From Icerya purchasi (taxonomy: Eukaryota; Arthropoda; Insecta; Hemiptera; Monophlebidae): a stretch of DNA of 64,000 nucleotides. The translations under genes were made by a program, and so were the position numbers. Of this stretch, positions 1 through 11,600 are shown piece after piece. The stretch's first letter is position 1. Each line of letters begins with the position of its first letter. The DNA is taken from contig CM077116.1 of the NCBI GenBank assembly GCA_039619475.1, positions 247,885,440-247,949,439 of the forward strand. The letters run 5' to 3'. Below the pieces are notes generated by a model. It was given only the letters and a program-made list of their open reading frames with translations. It made no database searches and was not told where the DNA came from.

Positions 1-920
1 GTAAACAATTATATTCTACATAAAATGGCATTCTTTTCTATTAGTATTTTGTTGTTTTTTGTTTTTTTTTTGCTATTACGCTGATATAGTCTAATTGAGT
101 TTTTTATATATGCGAACTGGACTGAACTCAATTTAATTGACATAAAGAATGTAAACGTGCTATTTACCATTGCTTACGCTAAAGGTGAGTTCTCACGAAT
201 CAAATTAAACTGATCAATTACAGCTGATCAACGAAATTTGAACGGAGACTACAAGACTACCGTGAGAGCGTTTGTTTTAATAGAATTAATTTAAAAATAG
301 TTTCGACAAATTAATCGATATCGTGTTCAAATGATGATAAGCAATTCGCAAGTGGCTTTTAAATTAAAAGCGACCCTTGAAACGTGTAAACTTCAGCTGA
401 AATCCGTTTGAAACAGATTATACGCTACGTCTGCGCGTGTTTTGTTTCTTTATATGTAAAGTATTATTAAAAATGAGCTTCTAGGGGTCTGAAAGTGTTG
501 TGAGGAAATTTATGGAATTATATCATAAGCGTCTTTAGAACTATCGAACGGATAAATATGAAAATAAAGAGACTCAACAAACAATTCTTTGAATTCCTTC
601 GCTATAAAATGGAAATTGAGGGGATAACAAAATTAAGGCGATAGAAATCATGTATAAATAAGAACGTACATTGATTTATGATTTTAAAAAGGGGAAAAAA
701 ACATACTGCTATGGAGACAAGGAAATTACCTGTGCCAAGACTTTTAGCATCTCTAAAAATTCAAATACAAAAGATACTTAATCAAATTTTGTAAATATAA
801 TACATTTTTTATTCGTTAAAGTTGTTCACATTTACGAATTTCAATTGTTAATCTTCGTGTACTATATTCAGTTTCCACGCTAATAAAATATTCGGCGTAT
901 TCATCATAAGCATCAAACGC
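1..920. other. No gene recognised
   Basis: AT-rich sequence with poly-T runs near 50-70. I see no convincing reading frame, splice structure or repeat in it. Confidence 0.5.
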
Positions 921-924
921 TGAT

Positions 925-1400
925 TTTGCGTAGTTGCAACTTCCGAACTCTAAACTCTCGCTTTTTTCTAACCACGTTACAATTTACTTTGACCGTTCCA
1001 AGGGCCCAAGTGGAGTTGGCGCAGCCTTTGCTTGCCCTTTTTCAAATCATTCCGAGTCCTTTAAACTTTTCTCTTTCTGTTCAATCTTCGGAGGCCGAGT
1101 GTCCATTGCTATCCTGCATGCCCTTCTCTTCATCAGATCTTCAAGCGTTTCTCGTAACATCTTCATTCTATCAGATTCTCAGAGCATTCTGTAGGCTATT
1201 GCATCTCCTTTGCCTTTGCATTCTACCGATTACGTAATCCTTTTTAATACGATCCTTGATTCAAAATCTCTTCCTTTTTTATTTAATCCAGATTGATTTC
1301 TTATGAATTCCTGGTCACTACGGAATAAAAGTAAATGAGTTAGTTGACTCATTAGCTCGGCTATCTTCCTCTTCCAATAGGTTTCTTACTATTTTTTTGT
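925..1400 (+). mobile_element. Decayed LINE fragment, RNase H domain
   Basis: In two overlapping frames the translation gives pieces of a retroelement RNase H domain. DRSKGPSGVGAAF is followed by FSNHSESFKLFSFCSIF, then ILSDSQSIL. Further on, in another frame, comes GIKVNELVDSLARLSSSS. The same blocks occur in the LINE at 45.2-47.3 kb (TDGSKNENGVGGAF, NHSESFKLPSFCSIF, NELADFLARSA), so this is an old sense-strand copy of that family. Several frameshifts and the change of TDGSK to DRSK show that it is dead. Confidence 0.7.
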
Positions 1401-1806
1401 CTACCACAGACAGAATCGGTCATATTTTAAGAAAAAATAAAATTCGCCCAGTATTTGAAGGAAACAAGAAAATAAAAAATTTTTTAAGAAAAAATAAGGA
1501 CGGCCTACCTCCGTTACAGGCAGCAGGTGTATACAGAGTTCCGTGTTCGTGTGGTTTGGGGCAAACTGGCAGAGCAATACATGTACGAATCAAAGAGCAT
1601 GAGGCAGATTGTCGACACGAACGATTTGAAAAATCCGCCTTAGCCGAACACATATGGAACGAACAAAACACGAGATTAAGTTTCAATACGTTAAAATACT
1701 AGTCAAAGTCGAAAACGCGAGTAAACTTTTAATCAGAGAAGCTAACGAAATCGAAAAGTATAAAAATTTCAATAGAGACGATGGTGTAAAAATTGATCCC
1801 AATTAG
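1397..1806 (+). mobile_element. Penelope-like element, GIY-YIG endonuclease fragment
   Basis: An open frame at 1397-1702 reads GVYRVPCSCGLGQTGRAIHV, then RIKEHEADCR and KSALAEH. This is the layout of the GIY-YIG endonuclease at the C-terminus of Penelope-like retroelement proteins (GxYRIPCSCG, RIKEH, KSAxAEH), which nicks DNA for integration. After codon FNTLK a one-base shift lets the frame continue as ILVKVENASKLLIREANEIE and NFNRDDGVKIDPN, ending in TAG at 1804-1806. That matches the usual end of the family. The reverse transcriptase is absent, and the fragment abuts the RNase H LINE remnant on its left. Confidence 0.75.
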
Positions 1807-1809
1807 AAG

Positions 1810-2530
1810 ACTATTATGGGTCAGATAAAAAGTGGAAGTGATATCGGCCAATCAGAAGTCAGATGTGATTGTTTGGCTTATCTATATAAAGGCTGGGTTT
1901 CCCTCAGTTGTTTTATTGTGTTTATGGTTCTGATGATGAATAGTGCACTGCTATTCGAAACGTTAACAGAAAAAAATTGCGACGTGGTTGTTCCCGAAAA
2001 AAGTGAAATAATGGTTAACAACAATAACCACGAATATTTAAAATCATTCACGAATTTCATATAATTTAAAAGTTAATTTTTCACGGAATGCAATAGTAAT
2101 AACTCGAAACATTTCGATACATAAACTCGATCGCTTATACGAACAAAATGATAAGAATTGACGATTGCAGCAGATCACGAGTATTTTTTAAACTGTAGTT
2201 TTTTCATTTATTTTACAGCCGCATCAGCGTGTTGTCGAGAAAGTATCGATGTGTAATGTATTTCACAACGGCAATAATAAGACTAATTTATTAGGCAATA
2301 ATAATTGTAGACTGTGCAACCATCTATCGAGTACACCTTTTGTAAATAACGTACGCTAAAACTATAATTAATCTGTTCTAATGGCATTGGTAACTATAAG
2401 AGTTATCCCTCTCCATGCCATGGCAATCGGATAGAGTGAGATCAACAACAACTCTCCTGGTATATGTAGTTTACGTTTATACAGTGCATTAGCGTTCGAA
2501 AAGCTGCTTTCAACGTTTCTAAGAAATATC
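1810..2530. other. Upstream region of the secreted-protein gene
   Basis: No recognised gene. It contains the 3' flank of the Penelope fragment, including a TATATAAA at 1883 and a TCAGTT at 1904. The rest is AT-rich and should hold the promoter of the gene starting at 2571. TATATG at 2461 followed by ACAGTG at 2481 is a weak core-promoter candidate. Confidence 0.3.
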
Positions 2531-2570
2531 CATCGCCACTAATCGCCACTAATCGCCACTAATCGCTACT
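2531..2570 (+). repeat. Four 10-bp tandem copies just before a start codon
   Basis: Four head-to-tail copies of AATCGCCACT (first copy CATCGCCACT, last copy AATCGCTACT) end directly at the ATG at 2571. They would lie in the 5' untranslated leader of the secreted-protein gene. Confidence 0.85.
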
Positions 2571-2609
2571 ATGAACTTGCTCAACGCGAAAATTCTCCTT
2601 CCATCCTTA
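2571..2609 (+). CDS. Exon 1 of the secreted-protein gene (signal peptide start)
   Basis: Thirteen codons from ATG to a consensus donor TTA|GTAAGT. Reading through the donor would meet TAA after about 14 more codons, so splicing is the better model. Confidence 0.6.
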
Positions 2610-5600
2610 GTAAGTACCGACGTGTTATTATTATTTCAGTTTGATGCGACCGAATAAGTTATCATTACGTAAAAGAACAATGGTAGTAGGCCGCAAAAAA
2701 TATATGTATAAAGCTTTGCCTGTATCAAAATTTTAAAAATTGTGGAAAAAAGTACGCTCTCCTCTCTATTCAAGAACATAGTCATCATCATCAAGTCCAT
2801 ATTCCTACGTAGGGACGTGGTGATATCATGTTGCTCTTATACGACTTTCTTCCATTTATCCCAGTCCATTGCAGGGATGTAATGCTTCCGACGTGTCGTA
2901 CCCAGTTAGTGCTCTTACTTGATCAACCCAACGCATCGGACATCTTCCTCTGGGGCCTTTAACCTGCACCTTGACCTTTATAACAGTTCTTTTATTGAGT
3001 TTGTTTTTCTCACTCTCTGATTGAAATATCCTATTACACCTTCATTCATTTTAATTAGCAAACTGTTATCGATTTTTAGTTGTTTTCTTTTTGACGTGAA
3101 ACGTCTTGAAAATTGCTCGTGAAACGAAATCATGAAACGAAATCGCGCAACGCATCGAGTATTATTTTTCACGCATATATTTATATATATATATATATAT
3201 ATATATAACTCGGCCATTTTGGCCTCGCAAGGGGCTGTGCCCCTTGACCCCTCTTGTTTTTATTTCTGTCTCTTTCTCTTCTATACTTTGTATAAAATGA
3301 TCAAAATTTACAACGTAATTCTTACTGGCATCAACACACACAAAAAATAACATAACCACAAAAATCTTATTCTAACATTTAACCTCCGTTATATAAAATA
3401 AGACATTTTTTCGTTACATTTTTCGTTACATATTTCATTACATAAAATTGTGACATTTTTTAAATAACAATAACAAAAATCCTATAAAATATAACAAACG
3501 TTACATAAAATTGGGACATTTTTCTGGGACATTTTTTTGGGACATTAAGCGTTACATAAAATTGGGACATTTTTCTGGGACATTTTTTTGGGACATTTTT
3601 TTGGGACATTTTTCTAGGACATTTTTCTGGGACATTTTTTTAGGACATTTTTTTGGGACATTTTTTCGAATGGGGGGTAGCCTAAGAATTACGTTGTAAT
3701 TAATATATATAAATACTTAAACCGATATAGGCGTTACACGTTAAATCAACGGTCTTGTGTTTTTATTTGAGCTGTCAACCAGAGACCTCACCCAGAAATA
3801 ATACGACGAAGAGTTAACTAATTAGATCTTAATTCGATCGGAAATAGCTGAAATAAAGCAATGACCGGAACAGACACTGAGAGAGAAAGGACAGAATATT
3901 TTTTTTTTTTTTTTTTTTTTATATACGACCGTGATGCCTACTGGCTTAGTCACGGTATTCGTAATATATAATCGTCTTAACGTTAGGTATATTTTATATA
4001 GTAATACGTTTCCTCAAAGCGAGATTACAATAATTTACGAATGCACAACAGTTCGATACGTTTAATCCGTTAACATTATTTATAATAATTCGATTATCGA
4101 TACAGTAACCATTTAAATTATATTTCAAACGTTCTTCCTTAGTGAAGAGACATTCAAATAGAAAATGACTAACTGTATCCGGAACACCAAGTTGACAGAA
4201 ATGACAAATGTCAGAAGGTGTAATTTTAAATCGTTCCAAGTAAGTACCGAAACTGCCATGTCCCGTCAACGCTTGACTTATAAAAAAGTATTAATTCTTA
4301 GTAATTTCTTTAGCCTAAATTTTACATTTATATCATATAAAAATTTGTACGTTAGTCTGCCATTATTTTGATTATTCCACCTTTCTTGCCAAATATTTAA
4401 AATAATTACTTTCGTGTTTTTATTAAATTTATTAATGTTTGGAAAATTATCATATTGTAAATTTACGTTAAAATTGTTGTTGAAAAGTTGTAGCGATCTA
4501 TGAGAAGTGGTGAATTATTCGGAACATTTTGTATTCTGCTAATAAGGCAGCAGCATGGTGCATGCTCAAGTCAGCCGGAAGGATTCCAGTGACAACGGGA
4601 GCCGCAGCAATCGACACCGTTCTGTATAACGAGCCTACACTCAGAAGAAGCTTCCTCTGAATTTTTAAAATTTTATTCATATCAGAAACAGAGAGTTATT
4701 TAATCATATAAATACTTGAGCAGTAATTAAAGATCGCACGAATAACACCATTATACACTATATCATTCTGTTATTACAGTTAACACCACTTAAGTTAGGC
4801 TGAATTTTTAATAGCCTATAAAAGATTTTGTTCGCCTTATCTGTTATGTAGTTTACATGTTTATTAAATTTAAATCTATGATCTATTATTACTACTCCGA
4901 GGTATTTAAAATTTTTTACAATTGGAATGGGTTTCTCATATAACAAGTTAAGTGTATGCTAAGTTTGTTAATCACCTCTGTGGTTTTCTTGTTACCAGTA
5001 ACCATCATTTTTGTCTTTTCAATTGAAAATTCGAGACCGCAGTGATGAGAAAAAGCTTTTCCAAGGTTTTACAGATAACTCTAACGTTGTCAGCTTCCGT
5101 TGCGTTTTTTAGTTTAACGACGGAGCATAAATCGTCAGCAAAGCTGATAAATTCTGCATCGTAGTTATATCGCGAACAAAAGATTTCCATCTGTTTATGA
5201 ATATATATGAGTATAATACGTTCCAGAGTGTTGGTCCGAGGACCGAACCCTGAGGCACTCCGCATGATATACTGCGTTCGATAGTAAAACTTTCGGTTTT
5301 GATCACCGCAGTTCTGTTTGTTAGATAATCGTAAATTACTTCAGGATATAGGAAGCACAATAGGGAACAGGAAGTCTTAACTATAAGAGGAGTAAATAAA
5401 AGGAACAGCGTTCCGCAGAAAGAGCAGGACACTTTAAAAAAATGTGATTAGCACCACAGACAACTGCTTTGTTAGAATGTAGAGGTCAATAAGGAGAGGA
5501 AATCAAAAAAGAAGAGGAAAGAAGAAAAATTTATTTGCATAGATAATAACGTTAATTATTAATATGTATACCGACACGAATAACTAAAAGAATATAAGTA

Positions 5601-8600
5601 CGACATGGTATGCGATGTTTAACTTATTATTAGTAGGAAAAAGAAACAAAAGCCTACTGCAGGAGGGGAGAACTCAGTGGCTGGTGCCACATTACGTAGA
5701 TATTAGTAAAGTGATTTATGAAGTAAAATAAATTAAAAATAAAACTAGTCTACTAACGTCATACAATTCATAGTAATACATTATGCTTTAGTCTATGATG
5801 TTAGTACTTGGTGTACACAGTGCGTAGTTGCCTGGAATCATCGATACAGCTGATTAATACATTCTCAGGCGCTACACATTTAGCGCAGATCTTACAATTA
5901 GTTGCTGCATTTAGACCATAATCTCTAATTTGTGGTAACTCTAGATAAGATACTCGCGTGTATATCTATATTTGCTTCAAGAATCGCTGAGAAACAATAT
6001 AAAGAGGAAGGGCCCGAGGACACTACTTTTCGGTACGCCTGCAAGGACAGTTTAGTTTTCCTTGTGAATTGATAGATTAGGAGTTACGTAAAACAGTTTC
6101 TTGTTAAGGTAGTTTATAATTATTTTAATTAAGTAAGTAGGAAATTTAGTATTTATTAGTTTTTATACACTTGATGCCAGCAAATATCAAAAGCTTTAGC
6201 CACATCAAAGAGTACTAACCCAGAATGTTTATTTCCATTAAAATTATCCGTGATGAATTCGGTTATTCTGGCAACTTGCTGAGGAGTAGAGCGACGAGGT
6301 TGGAATCCAAACTGACTTTTTGGGATTAAATTATTAATATTCGAGTGTTCCCTTAGTCTCTGGAGCAGTATTCTTTCAATAATTTTACTCATATTACAAA
6401 AGTGGATCTAATGGGTCTAATGTTAGTAACATTTGCCATATCTTTACCAAGTTTGGGTGTATTGGAAATACTTTTGCAATTTTTCATGCTCGATGAAAGT
6501 AGCCAGTTTTTAGGACCATTTATATTTACACGAACCATTTGAAGCTACTTTTTTAACCCCTTAATAACTTAATATTTAATTAAACATAAACACATGAAAT
6601 TTGGTTTATGTATTAAAACCCCCCTTAGATTAACTAGAACCCCAAATTTCATAAATACAACTCAAACGGTTATTGAGATATTAACGTGTCTGAAAATCGT
6701 CATTTTTATCACTGACTGACATACAGATCAAAAACCTAACCCACTTCCAGGTGACCTAGAAAGTTGAAATTTGGCGTCCAGCTGTGTAATTGTGTGTATA
6801 TAACAAAGGGGAAAAATCTCAGAAAACAGTGAAATTTTCATATTTTTTAGGTAATTTCGTTCGTTTATTACTTAATTTAGTTTATATCACAGTTATAGTT
6901 ATAGTTATAGTTATGCAAATGTAAGAAAGGCCGGGAATTGAAAAGTTTCGCTGCGTTATAAAAATAATTGGCTCGCTGATCTTTTAACCGTCGACACGTT
7001 GTTGTTGTTGTTTAACTTCGTTCCATTTCGTATGTCGCTTCGTAAAGCCTCTCGTCATTTCGTATCTTTGTCACGATCTTTGCATCGCAGTTTATTTCGT
7101 AATTCACCCCTTTTAATCGTTTCGGAAACAGTCGACTTTTAAGACTTTTAATCAATATCGACTATTTCATCATATTTCGCTAATAAACAATTTATTAATT
7201 GACCGGTGGTACACATTGTGTTAAACATCGTTCGAAAAGACATTTTAGTCCTTCGGAACATTAAACGAATAGTGGCGGTAGTATTAAAGTTAGGGGATAG
7301 ACGGACTTGATAACTTGACTTTCAAAAAGTGCACACTTTGTAAGCCTATTTTGAAGAATAAGAGATTTGAATTTGAATTTGAATTTGAATGAATAATAAT
7401 AATAATTTTTTTACAAAAATTAATGATATCCTATAAAAAACATAAATGTAAAAATTGGAACCAAGTTCTATATTAAGAATATTGGTAGTTATCGACTTCG
7501 CCGAAAAAAGAATTAAAATCTAAATGGGTGCCAAGTTCTGTAGATGATCCTGAAATTTATTTATAAGAACATACAACATTCTAAAATTAAAACGCAATTT
7601 CTTGTTTTTTTCATAGACAACACAATGTTTGATATTTAAAAATATAACTTCTTAAATCTGAACAGTCGAATTATTTATACAAAGCAGATATTTAGGATAA
7701 ATTAAAGCTCACGATTTGACTTGGCTAGTTTTTACCAGCAAACCAAATTTTTAGAAGAGTAAGATATGTTGACCTTACAATAATATAAATACAACTTCAA
7801 CAGTTTCACCTTCACTATGGTTTTATGCAGACATTCGTGGGTAATGTTAAACATTTACGGCCATGGTTGTTTGTAACCTTTTTCCTAATTAATTATTATG
7901 TATCTTTCATTAGTTGGAATTATTCCTATATCAACTGGTTAGTGGCCAAATAGCTTCATAGTAAACTGAAACCGGGCCAAAAAAAAATCGTGTATAACAT
8001 AAAGAAGATAAGCTGATTAGCCAAATATAAGATAACTTGTATGTGAAAACTAGCCAAGTCAAATCGTGAGCTTTAATTTATCTTAAATATCTGCTTTGTC
8101 TAAATAATTCGACTGTTCAAATTTAAGATATTATATATTTTTAAATAGCAAGCATTGCTGTAGCAGAGAAAAATAAGAAATTGTGTTTTAATTTTAGAAT
8201 GTTGTATGTTCTTATAAATAAATTTCAGGATCATCTACAGAATTTGGCACCCATTTTGATTTCGATTCTTTTGCCGGCGAAGTCGATAACTACCAATATT
8301 TTTAATATAGAACTTGACTCAAATTTTTACATTTATGTTTTTGATAGGATATTATTTAACTCTACGATACCTTTATTTGAGATATTTTTTAAAACAAGGT
8401 TGGGAATATTGGACATGTTGGAATTAAGTTTTTTAATATGATTACGAATTTCTTTGGGCGTAGAAAGTTTCATCTGGGTTGGGCTGATACTAGCATTGTT
8501 TAAAAAATTGGCGACATGATCTCTGATTTTATTTTGTTGATAATTAGTTGCAAGATGAGAATTTTGACCGTGTATTGAAAAGTGGTACGCAAAAAGTAAT

Positions 8601-11600
8601 TCAGCTTTATTTCAATCTTCATATACATAGCACTTTGAGTTCCAAGATCAAAGAGAAACGATAGCGGGAAGAGGACAATAAAGTGTGATTGAAGCGTAGG
8701 CAAATAATAGAGGCAATAACAGAACGTGGAAGAGAAGGGAATTCTGAGAACCAAGGATTAGCAGGAAGGTTAGGTTGAATTGAGGGTCATTGGTAAAGGA
8801 GGAAGGGTACATATCCGATCAAAATTTAAAGTGAAAATTCTTACTTTAGAATAATAGATACTGGGGATCTTTTTAAAGTAAAAGCTGAAAGGAAAGATTG
8901 TGAGAATGACGAAGCCAGAAAAGGGAAGGGAAAGAGATGAACAGATAGCTTGAAGGGAACTCATGGAGTCGGATATTATCAGATAGTCGAAGAAGTTACG
9001 ATCAGAGAAAAAATAGATAATTGTACGTATGATAGCCATCAATTCGGCTGTAAAAATATAAGTAAAGGATTCGGAAAAATTTTAATTGGGGAGAACAAAG
9101 GAAGCCTCGACACCACCAGGCCCCCTAGAACCATCGGTGAAGATGAGTACATGAGAAGGAAAGAGAAAACTGTGCTGTGAAATTCCTGTTTAATAATCGC
9201 TTGGGGCATAGATTTGGAGGAATTAGAGAAATAATATACTTTGGGAGAATGTGAGAGCTGGTAGGAGGAGACGAGAGGTGTTTCTTCTAGCAGGGAGTTA
9301 CGGGATATAGCTTTGTATTCTATGTGCAGACTGGTCAGTGCTGAAAACTCTCTGTGAGACATGGGTATTGGTGGCCACCACTGCGCAGTGTGAATCTTGA
9401 TTGATCTTAGCTGTGGTGTTTAGGCTAACCGTATGATTTTCCATTTTTCTGCCTTATGCTCCTAGAAGAAAGTTAGCATTAGTTAGGGAAAAGAGGGACT
9501 CTTTGGACATTGGGCTATATGTTGATTCTTCAGTGGCCAAATTCATACGCTCGTTCTCACACACACAAATATGAGTCGGAACCCTCAGGAACGTTATTTG
9601 TGAGCCAACCCAGAAAAATAGGTTAATAGTATAAGTAGAAATGCATTTTTGGGTTGGAAGTGAAACTGCGTACATTTCTTCAGGCAGAAGAAAACTCCAT
9701 CCTGCTCTTCCTCCGTCTTCACCGTGCAGATGTAAGCCGCCATTCAAAAGCACTTGAAAAGCTTTGTTTTGACATCACTTGTATACAGATGACTATTTCT
9801 GCGAAAAAATTGTGTATTTTCTACCATGTACTGAGGTGCCAGTGTAACATCCTGATTAGAGCAAGGGTTCATCAGAGCTAGGTAAGCAACAAGCGGCATG
9901 TTTACCTAGGTGATTTCATTGTTGTGAAGTGTAAATTTAAAGTTCCAATTAATTTGCTTTTCCTCAAGGAGGGGATAGTGCGTGGAAAGAAGGGTTTATT
10001 TGAAAAAGACGGTAATGCATAGAAATCAAGGATAAATGTTAACGGTGGGATATCTGCTAGTGAATATATATCCACCAATGGCAACATCCTATGTAACCTT
10101 AAGGTAATATGCATTGCAGTGCGATGGTTGTATCAAGTGATTTAAGTAGTGTTTTATTTGCTAAGGAATACACTTTGCACACGTAGGTCAGTTCGTTTAA
10201 GGTGAGGGATTGTATACAGTTATTAAGTACTTGTGGTCTATATTGTATTTCAGATTTGAAAGGCATTTTAGCACATTTAAATTCTTTAGACTGTGAATAT
10301 AATACGACCAGAACAGTTTTTCATTAAACATGAAACTCAAGAATTTTACTGTATGAAGAAATGAGAATAATGAATTCCTTTGGAAAAGAGTTATGTCAGA
10401 ATCCAGATGACGTCGGCGCCTCTTATGAAATTTCACACAAATCGATTTCGGATAATAGAATGTTCATTTTCTGAATGTGGTATTACTAGAATTTTTTTCC
10501 CCTAAAAAAAAAGAAGAAAATTTGGCTTGTCAACCAAGGACCTTCACCCAGAAACAATTAGAAATGGAAAAGGAAAGTTATATAATAAGACGATTATAGG
10601 AAGGTAACAATGGGAGGGATAATAAGCGTAGAAGGAAAAGACAGGATATAACGGGCGCAAAAAGAAGCAAGTAGTAAGCAAACGGAAGTACAGAGCCGAA
10701 CGATCTACCGAAAGAGCTGAACACTTAAAAAACACGTGATCGGCTTCATAAACAACCGCATCACTTGAATGGAGAGATCAATATGGGGGAGAGGCTAAGA
10801 GAAGCGAAAGCGGGAGGAAAGCAGCAAGGAATGATTAAAACGCAAACGTATAATGGAGACAACAACAAAGCGAGGAAGTGAACGAAACAGAAGGAACCAT
10901 GGATTCGATGGAAGACTAGGTTGAACAGACAAAATAAAAGGAGGGACCATTAGAAAAGGAGGAAGTGTATACATCCAACCAAAATCTGAGATCGAAATTT
11001 TTACACAATAGTAAGATTAGAAGAAGGGATTTTTTTGAAGAAGAAGGAAGAAGAAGCAGCAACCCGAGCCAAAGAGTCAGCTGTCTCAATACCAGAGATG
11101 CCAGAATGAGCAGGAACTCACAGCAAATCAATATGGATTCCATGGAAAACTTTATCAAAAACTTATATCCCTAAAATTCTTTTTTTTACAAAAAACACTA
11201 ACATGTTTTGGGATCACAGCTCCACATTCATGACGTACTACAAATAATACTGAAAGCCGCAATATAATATATGAAATGTAATAATTGGAAATTAAAATCG
11301 ATTTGTAAACGTTTAGAATCAAAAATTTGTTAATATTAATGTAAAAAATGTAATAAATTATAGTACAAAAAATCGTAAAATAATAATATTAAATATATAT
11401 ATATATATAACAATAAGCAATATTAATAAGCAATTAGAAATTTTATATATTCTGATTTATATTTAAAATAATGGATTGCTATATAGACCATTAGTATTAT
11501 TAATTTTTAAATTTATTTATATAATATGTTTCGGCGAAATTTAAGGTTTTATAATTAGAGATTATTTTTGTTCGGATGAGCGAATTTTAAACGTTCTGCG

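Noticed and set aside
1883..1909. TATATAAA followed by TCAGTT as a core promoter for the secreted-protein gene
   Set aside because: Spacing of about 23 bp is short, it lies 660 bp before the start codon, and it fits equally well as Penelope-element flank.
3511..3699. 62-codon Gly-Thr-Phe-Trp-rich frame as a gene
   Set aside because: It is simply the translation of the GGGACATTTTT minisatellite.
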